Shown in pieces: positions 1-9,699 of a stretch of 64,000 bases of DNA. The stretch is taken from the NCBI GenBank assembly GCA_016869535.1, contig VGDX01000007.1, positions 1 to 64,000 of the forward strand. Reading direction: 5' to 3'. Every line of letters starts with the position of its first letter. Positions within the stretch are counted from its first letter, which is position 1. The translations under genes were made by a program, and so were the position numbers. The notes beneath the pieces are model-generated. The model saw only the letters and a program-made list of their open reading frames with translations, made no database searches and was not told the DNA's origin. The stretch is from Alphaproteobacteria bacterium. Lineage in GTDB: Bacteria > Pseudomonadota > Alphaproteobacteria > Rhizobiales > Methyloligellaceae.

Positions 1-161
1 CGGGCGCAACCGCCGATCCCGCTGCGGGTAGTCCTGCGCCGGTTGCTGCTGCCGGCGCTGGCGTAGAGGCTCAAGAGGCGCCGCCGGCCGCCGCCGATAC
101 CAAGCCGGCTCCCGTCCAAGGCCCGGCCGTACCTTTGCCGCGACGGAAACCCCAACCCTAG
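1..161 (+). CDS. C-terminal tail of a probable endolytic murein transglycosylase MltG (partial, 5' end outside window)
   Basis: An open frame enters from the left edge (first full codon at base 3) and ends at TAG 159-161. The visible 52 residues are low-complexity Ala/Pro with a basic Pro-rich end (PLPRRKPQP). No catalytic part is visible. MltG in Hyphomicrobiales often carries such a disordered tail and is commonly followed by yicC and gmk, as here. The identity is therefore inferred from position and composition. MltG would cleave nascent glycan strands at the inner membrane. It could be another protein with a Pro-rich tail. Confidence 0.45.
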   Translation, partial: GATADPAAGSPAPVAAAGAGVEAQEAPPAAADTKPAPVQGPAVPLPRRKPQP

Positions 162-243
162 GCTTCTCGCCTGAAATGGCCCGCGACTCGGCTATAAGAG
201 CCGGCAGGGTGGACTTTTCCAACCGGCGGGGCTTTCTAGCGCG

Positions 244-1134
244 ATGACCCTCAAAAGCATGACCGGCTTTGCCCGCGCCGATGGCGTGCATGGCGATGCG
301 CGCTGGTATTGGGAGGCACGCAGCGTCAATGGCCGCTCGCTCGATCTGCGGCTCCGCCTGCCATCCGGCCTCGAGCGGCTCGAGATCGCCGCCCGCGCGC
401 TCTGCCAGGAGAAACTCGCGCGCGGCAATTGCACCATCAATCTGAGCCTCAAGCGCGAGACCGGCGGCATGGAGATCAGCCTGAACGAAACGGCGCTCGC
501 CCAGGCGAAGGCGGTGGCGGCACGAGCGCAAGTCCTGACGGGACATAAGAAGCCCCCGCGCCTCGACACGCTGCTCGCCATGCGCGGCGTGGTGGAGACG
601 GTCGAGGGGGAGGAAAGCGAGGAGGCGCAGGCGGCACTGACTCATGCGCTGCTTGCCGGCCTTGCCGAAGTGCTCGACCGGCTGGTCAGCGCCCGCGAGA
701 GCGAAGGCGAGCGGCTGCAGCTCGTGATCGAGAAACAGCTCGCCGTGATTGCGAGGCTGGTCGAGCAGGCGTCTTCCGCTTCGGCGCGGCAGCCAGAGGC
801 GTTGGCCGCGCGGCTGCGCGAGCAGGTGGCGCGTCTGGCCGAGACAGGTGTCAATTTCGATCCCGAACGCCTGCATCAGGAAGCGGTGCTACTCGCCGCC
901 AAGGCTGACATCCAGGAGGAGCTCGACCGTCTGCGCGCCCATATCGCCGCCGCCAACGAATTGCTCGAGAGCAGCCAGCCGGCCGGGCGAAAATTCGAGT
1001 TCCTCGCACAGGAGTTCAACCGCGAAGCCAACACCATCTGTTCCAAGGCCGCCGATCTCGAAATCAGCCGGACCGGACTCGAACTCAAGACGGTCATCGA
1101 CCAGTTGCGCGAGCAGGTCCAGAACATCGAATGA
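244..1134 (+). CDS. yicC: YicC family endoribonuclease-like protein
   Basis: This 296-residue protein has the YicC N-terminal signature (MTLKSMTGFAR) and the DUF1732 C-terminal part near residues 235-296, including EFNREANTICSK and a glutamine-rich last helix. Length is normal for the family. YicC homologues are cytoplasmic RNases or RNA-processing factors in enterobacteria; the role in this organism is not shown by the sequence. It starts 82 bases after the preceding stop. The gmk ATG lies 7 bases after its TGA, so the two are probably co-transcribed, a common arrangement in proteobacteria. Confidence 0.93.
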   Translation: MTLKSMTGFARADGVHGDARWYWEARSVNGRSLDLRLRLPSGLERLEIAARALCQEKLARGNCTINLSLKRETGGMEISLNETALAQAKAVAARAQVLTGHKKPPRLDTLLAMRGVVETVEGEESEEAQAALTHALLAGLAEVLDRLVSARESEGERLQLVIEKQLAVIARLVEQASSASARQPEALAARLREQVARLAETGVNFDPERLHQEAVLLAAKADIQEELDRLRAHIAAANELLESSQPAGRKFEFLAQEFNREANTICSKAADLEISRTGLELKTVIDQLREQVQNIE

Positions 1135-1141
1135 GCGGAGC

Positions 1142-1774
1142 ATGACGAGGGGCATCCAACGCAGGGGACTTATGCTGGTGCTGTCGTCGCCGTCCGGGGC
1201 CGGCAAGACCACCATCGCGCGGCGCCTGCTCGAACAGGAGAAGGGCATCGAGCCCTCGATTTCGCACACCACGCGCGAGAAGCGCAAAGGCGAGAAGGAA
1301 GGAACGGACTATCATTTCGTCGGTCATGATGAGTTCGACCGGATGCGCGCTCAGGGTGCGTTCCTGGAATGGGCGGTGGTGTTCGACCATCATTACGGCA
1401 CCACGCGCGAGCCGGTCGAGCGCGCGCTTAGGGAAGGGCGCGACGTGCTGTTCGACGTGGACTGGCAGGGCGCCAAGAGCCTGCGCGAAGAAGCGTCTGA
1501 CGATGTGGTGACCGTGTTCATCCTGCCACCCTCGATGGATGCATTGGAGAAACGACTAAAGGATCGGGCGGAGGATCCGGATGAGGTCTTGCAACGACGC
1601 ATGCGCGGCGCGAGCAGCGAGATCAGGCATTGGATCGAATACGATTATGTGGTGATCAATCACGATGTGGCGCGTTCGGTGGAAGCGGTGCGCGCCATCC
1701 TCGTCGCCGAACGTTTGCGCCGCTCGCGCCTGATCGGGCTGAAGAATTTCATACACAATCTGCTTGCCACTTAG
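1142..1774 (+). CDS. gmk: Guanylate kinase
   Basis: Gmk phosphorylates GMP to GDP with ATP in the cytoplasm. The 210-residue protein shows the P-loop SSPSGAGKT at about residues 15-23, the GMP-binding segment [19 protein letters not shown] and the lid region ([16 protein letters not shown]). The frame is open further upstream, but that part is yicC read out of frame. ATG 1142 gives [16 protein letters not shown], the usual alphaproteobacterial N-terminus. A second ATG at 1172, just before the P-loop, has a better-spaced AGGGG and cannot be excluded. The 3' end overlaps the convergent rsmA by 4 bases. Confidence 0.95.
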   Translation: MTRGIQRRGLMLVLSSPSGAGKTTIARRLLEQEKGIEPSISHTTREKRKGEKEGTDYHFVGHDEFDRMRAQGAFLEWAVVFDHHYGTTREPVERALREGRDVLFDVDWQGAKSLREEASDDVVTVFILPPSMDALEKRLKDRAEDPDEVLQRRMRGASSEIRHWIEYDYVVINHDVARSVEAVRAILVAERLRRSRLIGLKNFIHNLLAT

Positions 1775-2613
1775 CCCGCTAAGCCATTGGTAATGCGGCA
1801 GAATACGGCTGGCGGCAGATCCTCGGCGCGGGCCTTGGGATCGATGCCGAGTTTCTCAAGCAACGCTTCGCTGTCCGGCGCGATCTGACGCAGCGAAGAC
1901 CGTAGCATCTTGCGCCGCTGGCCGAAGGCTGCAGCCGTTACGCGTTCGAGCGCGGTCACGTCGCAGGCGGGCTCCGGCGTGTCTCTCGGAATAAGTTCGA
2001 CCAGCGCGGAATCGACCTTCGGCTTCGGCGTGAAGGCTTCTGCCGGTACAGTGAAGAGAATCCGCGTGCGCGTGCGCCATTGGGAGAGCACGGCAAGCCG
2101 GCCGTAATCCTTCGTGTTCGGTTTGGCGACAATCCGCTCGGCGACTTCGCGCTGGAACATCAGCACGAGTCGATCGAACCAGGGCGGCCACGGCATGGTC
2201 TTGAGCCAGCCGACAAGGAGCGGCGTGCCGACGCTATAAGGGAGATTGGCGACGATACGGGACGGCTGGGCAGGACCAAGGGCGACATAGTCCACGTGAC
2301 GGGCATCGGCTGCGACGATATCCAGCCGCCCCGGATAGAGCGCGGCGATGGCGGCGAGTGCGGGCAGGCAGCGCTCGTCCTTCTCGACGGCGATGACGCG
2401 GGATGCGCCTTCGAGCAATAGCGCGCGCGTCAATCCGCCAGGGCCGGGGCCGATTTCGACAATGGTCGCGCCTTCGAGGGGCCCTGCGGCGCGGGCGATG
2501 CGCCGCGTCAGATTGAAGTCGAGCAGGAAATTCTGGCCGAGACTTTTCTTGGCGGCGAGTCCCAAAGCGCGGATCACCTCGCGAAGCGGCGGCAATCCGT
2601 CCGGCGTGCTCAC
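1771..2613 (-). CDS. rsmA: 16S rRNA (adenine1518-N6/adenine1519-N6)-dimethyltransferase RsmA (KsgA)
   Basis: RsmA dimethylates two adjacent adenines in helix 45 of 16S rRNA using SAM, late in 30S assembly. The 280-residue protein has KSLGQNFL at 23-30, the SAM-binding [10 protein letters not shown] at 53-62 and the catalytic motif [11 protein letters not shown] starting at about 123. The C-terminal helical domain has the family's FGQRRKMLR. The GTG start forms a GTGA overlap with the pdxA stop, so translation is probably coupled. rsmA directly after pdxA is a widespread gene order. It is the last gene of the lptF-to-rsmA minus-strand run. Confidence 0.96.
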   Translation of the reverse strand: MSTPDGLPPLREVIRALGLAAKKSLGQNFLLDFNLTRRIARAAGPLEGATIVEIGPGPGGLTRALLLEGASRVIAVEKDERCLPALAAIAALYPGRLDIVAADARHVDYVALGPAQPSRIVANLPYSVGTPLLVGWLKTMPWPPWFDRLVLMFQREVAERIVAKPNTKDYGRLAVLSQWRTRTRILFTVPAEAFTPKPKVDSALVELIPRDTPEPACDVTALERVTAAAFGQRRKMLRSSLRQIAPDSEALLEKLGIDPKARAEDLPPAVFCRITNGLAG

Positions 2614-3632
2614 GCTTTCGCCTCGGCGGTGCGTGACATGGCATCGGCCAGGCGCAGCGCCTCGATAAGGCTGCGCGGATTGGCTTTGCCGCTGCCGGCG
2701 AGGGCGAAGGCGGTGCCGTGATCGGGAGAGGTGCGCACGAAGGGAAGTCCGAGCGTGACGTTGACCCCTTCCTCGAAGGCGAGCGTCTTGAACGGCACGA
2801 GCGCCTGATCGTGATACATGCAGATGGCTGCGTCGTAAGTCTCCCGCGCGCGCGCATGGAACAGCGTGTCGGCGGGGTAGGGCCCTGAGACGTCGATGCC
2901 CGTGTTACGCGCCGCGGCGATGGCCGGCGCGATGATGTCGGTCTCCTCGCGGCCGAGATTGCCGTCCTCGCCGGCATGCGGATTCAGCCCGCTAACGGCT
3001 AGCCGCGGCTGCTCGACGCCGAAGAACCTGCCAAGATCCTTCTCCGTGATCTCGATCGTGGTGAGGATCAAATCCTCGGTCAGCGACCCCGCCACGTCCT
3101 TGAGCGGGATATGGATAGTGACGGGAACGACCCGGAAGGCGCCCGAGGCAAGCATCATCACCGGATGCGACGCGCGGTTGCCGGTGCCCGCGAGCGCGGC
3201 GAGATATTCGGTATGGCCGGGGAAGGCAAAGCCCGCGTCATACAGCGTCGCCTTTGATACGGGGTTGGTGACGATGGCGCGCGCCGCGCCTTGTTGCACC
3301 AGGCTCACGCAAAGCTCGATCGAGCGCTTCACCGCCGCCATGGCTGCCTTGTCCGGGCGACCCGCCGTAACTTTCACACCTGCCGGGACCGGCAGTACGG
3401 GAAGGGCATCGGCAAACAGCGCGGTCGCTTGGTGGGCCTCGTCGACCGTAACGATCGGCACGGAAAGGCCAAGCGCTTCGGCACGGTTGGCAAGGACCGC
3501 CTCGTCGCCGATCAGGACGAAAGGTGGCAGAGTCTCGGCCGTCCGCGCCGTCCAGGCGAGGAGCGCGATGTCAGGCCCGATCCCGGCGGGATCGCCAAGG
3601 GTGAGCGCAAGAGGTGGTTCGGCACGGCTCAT
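2610..3632 (-). CDS. pdxA: 4-hydroxythreonine-4-phosphate dehydrogenase PdxA
   Basis: PdxA oxidises 4-phosphooxy-L-threonine with NAD(P)+ in the DXP-dependent pyridoxal phosphate pathway. The 340-residue protein begins with [13 protein letters not shown]. Metal-ligand regions of the family are visible: [18 protein letters not shown] and [12 protein letters not shown]. The C-terminus contains the conserved [11 protein letters not shown]. It is preceded 44 bases upstream by the surA-like gene, in the same order as in many proteobacteria (lptD-surA-pdxA-rsmA), and overlaps rsmA by 4 bases. Confidence 0.96.
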   Translation of the reverse strand: MSRAEPPLALTLGDPAGIGPDIALLAWTARTAETLPPFVLIGDEAVLANRAEALGLSVPIVTVDEAHQATALFADALPVLPVPAGVKVTAGRPDKAAMAAVKRSIELCVSLVQQGAARAIVTNPVSKATLYDAGFAFPGHTEYLAALAGTGNRASHPVMMLASGAFRVVPVTIHIPLKDVAGSLTEDLILTTIEITEKDLGRFFGVEQPRLAVSGLNPHAGEDGNLGREETDIIAPAIAAARNTGIDVSGPYPADTLFHARARETYDAAICMYHDQALVPFKTLAFEEGVNVTLGLPFVRTSPDHGTAFALAGSGKANPRSLIEALRLADAMSRTAEAKA

Positions 3633-3676
3633 GGCCTCGGGCTAGCACGAACGGGCGAGCCCGAACAGGCGAGCCC

Positions 3677-4639
3677 CTAGCGATATTCGATGAAGGCGTC
3701 CTGGCGCAGGTCACGCAACAGGCGTTCGGCGCGGATGCCCATTTCCTCGTTCATCAGCTTGCGCTGGGTTTCCTCGCGCTGCTGATTGCCGGCCTGGGTC
3801 GCGCTCTTGCCGCACACGGCATACAGTTCGACCGAAGAACCGGTGAGGGTAGGGGGCGTCATCTGCCCCACTTTGGCATTCGCCACCAAAAGCCGCGCTG
3901 GCTGGACGAGGGAATTCGGTTGCAGGTCGGCGAGGTTTTGCACGCTCGCCCCTTGAATTCCCTTGGTGAGTTCGCCGAGATTGGCGCAGGAGTTAAACCG
4001 GGAACGCAGCGCCTCGGCGGCGGCGAGCCGCGAAGCGATGGTCCGCTGGTCGGCCCCGCTCGGCAGCGTGAACTTCACCTGGCGTAATTGCAGCGCAGTG
4101 CCGCTCGGGCCGCTTGGCGCCACCTCCTCGCCGGCCTCCGACAATGCCTCATCGACCTCGGCATCGCCGATCAGGACGTCACGGCGGAACTTGCGTCTCA
4201 CCACGTCCTGCCACACGATCTGCGCCCTGATACGGTCCCGAAGGGTTTTGATGTTGACGCCGGCCTTGGAGAGCGCCGTGGTCAGTCCCTCGATGTCCAA
4301 ATTGTTCTTGCCAGCCATGTCCTCGAGAATCTTGCGGACGTCGGCTTCGTCGGCTGTGCTGCTACCCTTCTTGCCTTCCTGGATTTGCAGCCGCTCGTCG
4401 ATGAGCATGTCGGTGGCCTGCTTCTTCAGTTCCGGCCCCGGCTGGGTCTGCGTGGTGAGGGCCAGGAAGCGCTCACGCTGGGAGATGTCGTAGTCGGAGA
4501 TCGGATCGTCGTTGACGAGCACTGCGATCGACAGTTCCTGCGTTGTCGCGGATTGCGGAACACCGGCGAGGAAGATCGCCAGCGCCAACAGAGCGAGCCC
4601 GGCATAAGCGCCGAGCTTTGACGTTATTCTACCGGTCAA
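3677..4639 (-). CDS. SurA-like periplasmic chaperone / parvulin-type peptidyl-prolyl isomerase
   Basis: The 320-residue protein has a signal peptide (hydrophobic residues 12-28) and then a SurA N-domain-like region starting LSIAVLVNDDPISDYDI. One degenerate parvulin-like domain lies around residues 180-275. It is shorter than E. coli SurA, which has two parvulin domains. Position between lptD and pdxA supports the assignment as an outer-membrane-protein chaperone. No ATG is near the signal peptide. The start used is TTG at 4639, overlapping the lptD stop (TTGA), which suggests translation coupled to lptD. The fold is clear; isomerase activity is uncertain. Confidence 0.85.
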   Translation of the reverse strand: MTGRITSKLGAYAGLALLALAIFLAGVPQSATTQELSIAVLVNDDPISDYDISQRERFLALTTQTQPGPELKKQATDMLIDERLQIQEGKKGSSTADEADVRKILEDMAGKNNLDIEGLTTALSKAGVNIKTLRDRIRAQIVWQDVVRRKFRRDVLIGDAEVDEALSEAGEEVAPSGPSGTALQLRQVKFTLPSGADQRTIASRLAAAEALRSRFNSCANLGELTKGIQGASVQNLADLQPNSLVQPARLLVANAKVGQMTPPTLTGSSVELYAVCGKSATQAGNQQREETQRKLMNEEMGIRAERLLRDLRQDAFIEYR

Positions 4640-7128
4640 TTGGTGTCGGTCCCATCCCCTCCGAACACGTCGCCTGTGTCGGTACTGAACTGATAGGTGC
4701 CGAGATATTTCAGCATGAAGTTGACCAGGAAGCGCTGGTCAGGCTCGATGTCCTGATCCTTGATGAACGACCGCTGATAAGTCACGTCGAGCATGAAGCA
4801 ATCGTCCTGGTAACGCAGTCCGAGGCCGTCGGTGATCCTCTGATCGGCTGTGATGTCGTAGCGCAAATTGCCGAGCACCGACCAATCGTCGGTCAAAGCC
4901 AGGACGCCGGCCCCGACGATTTCCTCACGAAATTCGCCGAGACCGAGACCAGGCGTGCCTTCCGTCACATCGGCGTAGTTCACCCTGAATTGTGCCGGTC
5001 CGTACCTGGCCCACGTCCCGAGATCGGTGCGTTCGATATCGAGGGTTTCCTCGTCGAAGCGCGATTGCGCGGAGAATGACAAATTCGCGTTGGCCTGGAT
5101 GTAGATGCCAGTGACATAGTCCGAATCCGCAGTTTCGAGACCGGTCGTGTCGTAGAATGCGGTGTCGAATGGGTTCTGTCCGGCAAGCTGGTAGCTCTGG
5201 CCGGCCACGGCGCGGACATAGGCGCCGCCGGCGAACTGGGCTGTGTAGCGAGCGCCGACATTGGCGCGGGTGCCGGTCTCGATGCGATCGAAGCCCGAGA
5301 ACTTGTCGATGTCGAACAGGATGGTGTCGTCGTAGATGAGGCTCAAAGCATCCTCGTTGGGGATCTCAAACTGATCGCCGACCGAGTTCGGCCTGACGAT
5401 AATTTGGCCGATCGGCTCTAAAACGTGTGCGATATTGCGGGTGTAGGCGATGAACGGATAGCGGTATTCCATGCCGGCCACGGCATTGCCGCGCAAGAAC
5501 GTGCCGTCATCGAGCGGGTTATTTTCCAGGAACACAGTGTTATCGACAATGCCGACATTCGCGTCGAGGTTGACGTCATTACTCACACCGTAAATGTCGC
5601 CGCGCAGCCGCCCGAACGGCGTAAACACCTGGCCGATGCCGTCGATCATTTGCCGCCGCCAATTGACCTCTGTTATCATCCGGCTGGTATCGGTGATGAT
5701 ATGGTTGACGCCTTTGTTGTTAAGAGGGGCGGTGCTGAGGAATTTGTTGGAATAATTGGCATCGCTGGTGAGCATCATCGCGTTCGAGGTGAAGCTGAGC
5801 TCGCCGCCGAGGATCGGCTTGTTGACGATGTAGTCGTAATCGATGATCGGATAGACGGTCTCCTGCGGATCGTCCGTATCGTTCGTCAGATTATCCGAAT
5901 CGATGAATTGGCCCGGGACCAGACTTTGCGTGTTGTAGAAGCGGGTCGACAGGTAGTTCCGGTCGTGCAGACCTTCGAGATAGAGCTGCGAAATGCGGTC
6001 GGTCTTCAGGCGGCTGTCTAGATTGTAGTAGCGGCGGAAGGTGTCGTCCGTTTCGAAGAGAACGTCCCAGCCGTAAGCCCAATAGGGGTTCAGCGCGAAC
6101 CTGCCCTTGCTCTTCACGCTGCCGCGGAACTCACCGTTGAATTCGTTGTCTGCGTTACTATCGTCGAAGGAGTTCTCGCTGCCATCGTCCCACACGCCGG
6201 CAAGGTCGATGCTGTAGGCGCCGGGCGCGAGTCTGTGCCGCCAATTGCCTTGCAGCAGCGTGCCGGCTTTCTGGGTCCACATCGGTGCGAAGGTGAAATC
6301 GTAGTGGTCGGAGAGAGCGAAGTAGTACGGCACCTGAACCGTGCTGCCGAGTTCGTCGGAGTGGCTGTAAGACGGCATGAGGAAGCCAGACTTCCGCTTC
6401 ACCGTGGGATCGGCCATCTGGAACCAGGGGGTCCAGATGAGTGGCACGCCAAAGAAATCGAAAGCCGCGTTACGGAAGGTGATCGTGGCCTGGTCGCGCT
6501 TATGCGTGATCTTGCCTGCGCGGATGCGCCAGGTGGGCGGCTTGTCTGGCCGGTCTTCGCAGAGTTTGCACGGCGTGAACCAGCCCTTCTGGAACACCGT
6601 GACATTGCCGGCTTCACGCGAGGCCGTTTGCGCCACGATGCGCGTTTCGTCCTGGGTGACCAGTTTCAGCGCGTCGATGAAACCGTCGCGGAAATCGTCG
6701 GTCAGGGTAATCTGCTCGGAGGTTATTACCGCGCCGTCGGAATCCTTGATGCGAACGTTTCCTTCCGCGCGCAGCGTGTTGGTGGCGCGTGAGTAAACCA
6801 CCCGATCGGCAAGCAGCGTGTAATTGCCGTAGTAGATCTCGACATTGCCCCTGGCGGTGACCCTGGCGTTCTCGTTGTCGTAGATCATCTCGTCGGCCTG
6901 GAGCAGCATCGGCTCCGCCGTGTCCACTTGCGGTGGTTGGATGATCTGCTCGAGCTCGGTCTGTTTCTGCGCATAAGCCTGCTGCCAGGGTGCAATCGCG
7001 ACAGCGAGCAGAGCGATCGCGCCTGCCAAAGCAAGCTCGTGCAAGCAGAAAAATGCCGAGGCTTTAGACGCAGCTTGGCCGGGCAGTGCCCGGCGCATCC
7101 TAAGCAATGGTGTCCCCCGTCTCACCAT
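4636..7128 (-). CDS. lptD: LPS assembly outer-membrane protein LptD
   Basis: LptD forms the outer-membrane barrel that, with LptE, inserts lipopolysaccharide into the outer leaflet. The 830-residue product has a signal-like hydrophobic segment ending at AYA, an OstA/LptA-like jellyroll (LLQADEMIYDNENARVTARG onward) and a long C-terminal barrel full of aromatic beta-strand motifs. The frame is open another 150 codons upstream inside lptG. The ATG at 7128 is chosen because it shares one base with the lptG stop (TAATG) and gives a proper signal peptide. CEDRPDKPP shows a Cys near residue 190, but disulfide pairing cannot be judged here. Confidence 0.95.
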   Translation of the reverse strand: MVRRGTPLLRMRRALPGQAASKASAFFCLHELALAGAIALLAVAIAPWQQAYAQKQTELEQIIQPPQVDTAEPMLLQADEMIYDNENARVTARGNVEIYYGNYTLLADRVVYSRATNTLRAEGNVRIKDSDGAVITSEQITLTDDFRDGFIDALKLVTQDETRIVAQTASREAGNVTVFQKGWFTPCKLCEDRPDKPPTWRIRAGKITHKRDQATITFRNAAFDFFGVPLIWTPWFQMADPTVKRKSGFLMPSYSHSDELGSTVQVPYYFALSDHYDFTFAPMWTQKAGTLLQGNWRHRLAPGAYSIDLAGVWDDGSENSFDDSNADNEFNGEFRGSVKSKGRFALNPYWAYGWDVLFETDDTFRRYYNLDSRLKTDRISQLYLEGLHDRNYLSTRFYNTQSLVPGQFIDSDNLTNDTDDPQETVYPIIDYDYIVNKPILGGELSFTSNAMMLTSDANYSNKFLSTAPLNNKGVNHIITDTSRMITEVNWRRQMIDGIGQVFTPFGRLRGDIYGVSNDVNLDANVGIVDNTVFLENNPLDDGTFLRGNAVAGMEYRYPFIAYTRNIAHVLEPIGQIIVRPNSVGDQFEIPNEDALSLIYDDTILFDIDKFSGFDRIETGTRANVGARYTAQFAGGAYVRAVAGQSYQLAGQNPFDTAFYDTTGLETADSDYVTGIYIQANANLSFSAQSRFDEETLDIERTDLGTWARYGPAQFRVNYADVTEGTPGLGLGEFREEIVGAGVLALTDDWSVLGNLRYDITADQRITDGLGLRYQDDCFMLDVTYQRSFIKDQDIEPDQRFLVNFMLKYLGTYQFSTDTGDVFGGDGTDTN

Positions 7129-8234
7129 TACCCGTCCTCTTTGTACAGGAGCACGGTGAGCGCGAGCGATGCTCCGACGATCACCGGTACCCAGGCTGCG
7201 GCCGCGGCGGATGTCAGTTCCGCCATGGCAAAATTGCGCGATATCTCCGAGAACACGAAGAACAGAAAGCCCGCGGCCAATCCGAACAGGGCGTTGATCT
7301 GCACATTGCCGAAGCGAAAGCCTCGTAGCGAACAGGTGGCGGCGATCAGCACCATGGTCACGAGCAGGAACGGCCGCGACAGGAGCAGATGATACTGCAC
7401 GCGATATTGCGTGGCGGGCAGGCCGGCCTTCTCGGCGATCTGGATGAAATTCGGCAGATCCCAGAAGGAGATCGAGAACACCGCGCCCAGACTGTCGCGC
7501 ACCTGTGTCGGGGTGAGATAGGTGCTCAGCATGTAGCTGTTGAAGAACGCGGGTTCCTGGCCCACGGCGCTGACCCACACGTCTTCGAGTTCCCAGCGGC
7601 CATCCTTGAGCACGGCTTTTCGCGCTTCGATGCGTTCGGTGAGGCCGTGATTAGCGTCGTATTGGAACACCGTGACGCCCTTCAACTCGAGGCCCTGATT
7701 GAAGGCCTCAACGGCATGAACGACGGAGGGACCGTCGACCCCGTCCTCGCGCAGCCAAGCGCCCGCAGTTTTGGTCTTGAGTAGAGATTCCTCGCGCCCG
7801 AAGGCGAGCGCATAAACGCGTTCGGCTTCGCCGCGCGCCATCGCCGCGATCGGGTTATAGAGCATCATGAAAGCGAGCCCGAGCAGGAAGGCGACGATCA
7901 TCGCCGGCAACATGAATTGCCACACTGAGACTCCCGCGGCGCGCAACACGACAAGTTCGGACGATCGGCTCAGCATCAGAAACACGATGATGGTTCCGAT
8001 CAGCACGGCGAAGGGGAGGGTGAGTTCGGAGAAAGACGGCAAACGCAGCAGCGTGATCCACGCGAGCACGAAGCCCGGTACCTCCTCGCTGTAATTGCCG
8101 GCGCGGCGAAGCATCTCGATGAAATCCACGAAGAAGATCAGCACGCAGCACAGGACGAACGTCGCCACCATGGCGAGGAAGAAGCGCAGCGAAAAATAGC
8201 GCGCAAGAGTCCCTCTCGCACTGATGCCCGGCAT
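7128..8234 (-). CDS. lptG: LPS export ABC transporter permease LptG
   Basis: LptG is one of two permeases of the LptB2FG transporter, which extracts LPS from the inner membrane and passes it to LptC. The 368-residue YjgP/YjgQ-family protein starts MPGISARGTLARYFSLRFF. It has paired N-terminal membrane helices, a central periplasmic beta-jellyroll (about 130-260) and C-terminal helices (LLVTMVLIAATCSLRGF onward). The ATG at 8234 lies 8 bases after the lptF stop and is preferred to an upstream TTG inside lptF. The stop overlaps the lptD ATG. Confidence 0.95.
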   Translation of the reverse strand: MPGISARGTLARYFSLRFFLAMVATFVLCCVLIFFVDFIEMLRRAGNYSEEVPGFVLAWITLLRLPSFSELTLPFAVLIGTIIVFLMLSRSSELVVLRAAGVSVWQFMLPAMIVAFLLGLAFMMLYNPIAAMARGEAERVYALAFGREESLLKTKTAGAWLREDGVDGPSVVHAVEAFNQGLELKGVTVFQYDANHGLTERIEARKAVLKDGRWELEDVWVSAVGQEPAFFNSYMLSTYLTPTQVRDSLGAVFSISFWDLPNFIQIAEKAGLPATQYRVQYHLLLSRPFLLVTMVLIAATCSLRGFRFGNVQINALFGLAAGFLFFVFSEISRNFAMAELTSAAAAAWVPVIVGASLALTVLLYKEDG

Positions 8235-8242
8235 CCGCGTTC

Positions 8243-9418
8243 TCACTTCGTTTGCATCCCTCTGCCGGCCCAAAACGTCATCGTTTTTGGGAGCTTAAGC
8301 TCGAAACTCAGCTTGGACCGCAATTCTGGTGACATTCTAACGTGCGCTGCCCAGCCCGCAACGAGAATCGCCCCTATGGGGATAGCATATACGAGGACCA
8401 CGCCCCATGAGCTGAGGGCTACCAGGTTGCCGGCGGCGAGGCCTGCAACCCTCAACCCCAAGGCGATGGCGCAGACCAGGAGAATCTGGCCCCAACGGGC
8501 CTCTCGCGTGGTTCTGGCCTGGCCAAGGAGCGCGATCGCCACCATGACGAAGACCAGCGGGTAGAGCGGCGTGGCCAGACGTTCATGTAATTCCGACCGC
8601 AACTGACCGGCAAAATGGGTAGCAATCTTGTCTTTCTGGTCAGGACTGATGAGTTCGCTCAGATAACGTTCCCGTGGCCTTAGTTCTTTGGTGTCATTAT
8701 CCTTGGGGCTGAACTCGGAAAGATCGAGCATATTTTGGTCGAAGGCGACGATCTGCACGGCTTTATCTTTGTCTTCGCCGTCGTAACGGTGAACGTAACC
8801 ATCGAACATTACGAGATAAGAGCCGTCCTCGTTGGTAATAATGCGTCCTCGTTCGGCGAGGTAGCTCATCACCTTGGCATCGCGCTCATCGTGGACGAGG
8901 AGGCCTTGCAATTCGCCGTTCAGGGTACGGTCGCGGATATGGAAGGTGAGACCCCGTTCCGGACTGGAAAAACGGCCTGGCTGAAGGACTTGCGAGATCA
9001 GGTCAGCCCGCACCTGGGTGATGAAATCGCGCAAGGAGCGCATGCTCGCCGGCGTGATGAACACATTGGCGATCAGGATGACGATGCTGACGATGGCGGC
9101 GAGAGCGATCAGTGGGGAGCCGATGCGCCAGACCGGCGCGCCTGCGGCGGTCATCACGATGAGCTCGCTGTCGCCGTTCATCCGGTCGAGGGTATAGAGC
9201 GCCGCCATGAGCACGGCATTTGGCGCGATGAGGGCTACGAGGCTCGGCAAGGTGAGCGAAGTCATCTGGAAAAACAATATGATACCCTGACCTTGCGAGG
9301 TGATCAGGTCGAGTTCCTTGAGCGCTGTGGCGAGCCAGACGACGCTGGTCAGGGTGAGCAGGATGACGAGAAATGCGTTGGCCACCTGCCGAAACATGTA
9401 TCGGCTGAAGAGCGACAT
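8243..9418 (-). CDS. lptF: LPS export ABC transporter permease LptF
   Basis: LptF is the partner permease of LptG in the LPS exporter. The 391-residue protein begins MSLFSRYMFRQVANAFLVILL. It has N-terminal membrane helices, the conserved cytoplasmic-loop region LYTLDRMNGDSELIVMTAAG (the LptB coupling helix), a periplasmic jellyroll and three C-terminal helices. A GTG codon directly precedes the chosen ATG at 9418. It is the first gene of the lptF-lptG-lptD-surA-pdxA-rsmA run. The 281-base gap to the divergent pepA should hold promoters for both directions. Confidence 0.95.
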   Translation of the reverse strand: MSLFSRYMFRQVANAFLVILLTLTSVVWLATALKELDLITSQGQGIILFFQMTSLTLPSLVALIAPNAVLMAALYTLDRMNGDSELIVMTAAGAPVWRIGSPLIALAAIVSIVILIANVFITPASMRSLRDFITQVRADLISQVLQPGRFSSPERGLTFHIRDRTLNGELQGLLVHDERDAKVMSYLAERGRIITNEDGSYLVMFDGYVHRYDGEDKDKAVQIVAFDQNMLDLSEFSPKDNDTKELRPRERYLSELISPDQKDKIATHFAGQLRSELHERLATPLYPLVFVMVAIALLGQARTTREARWGQILLVCAIALGLRVAGLAAGNLVALSSWGVVLVYAIPIGAILVAGWAAHVRMSPELRSKLSFELKLPKTMTFWAGRGMQTK

Positions 9419-9699
9419 CACCTTCGCAAAGTCCCCCGTATAGGCCCCTTCGCCAGTGGTCTTTTGGGGTGCGTTAGACAGGACAACCGGCTGGTGCCAA
9501 AGGCGATTCTCAACAGCCTAATAGGGCGGAATTTCGGCCTTCTTGGATTGGCTTGCAATCGCTTGGGACAGGATTTAGGTAGGGCAACGAATTCCCTGCC
9601 GCTGTTGCAGAACTGCATCAGGGGTGCGCCGGCCGAGAATCGCGCCGCGTGCTTACCGGGCCTGTCTGGCCCGTGGCGAAGACAGCCAAGGAGCTACCC

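Noticed and set aside
749-1141. Possible 130-residue N-terminal extension of guanylate kinase
   Set aside because: This part is yicC read in another frame; it is Ser/Arg-rich and has no counterpart in the family.
7129-7578. Possible 150-residue extension of LptD
   Set aside because: It overlaps lptG out of frame and would bury the signal peptide; the ATG at 7128 overlaps the lptG stop and restores a normal start.
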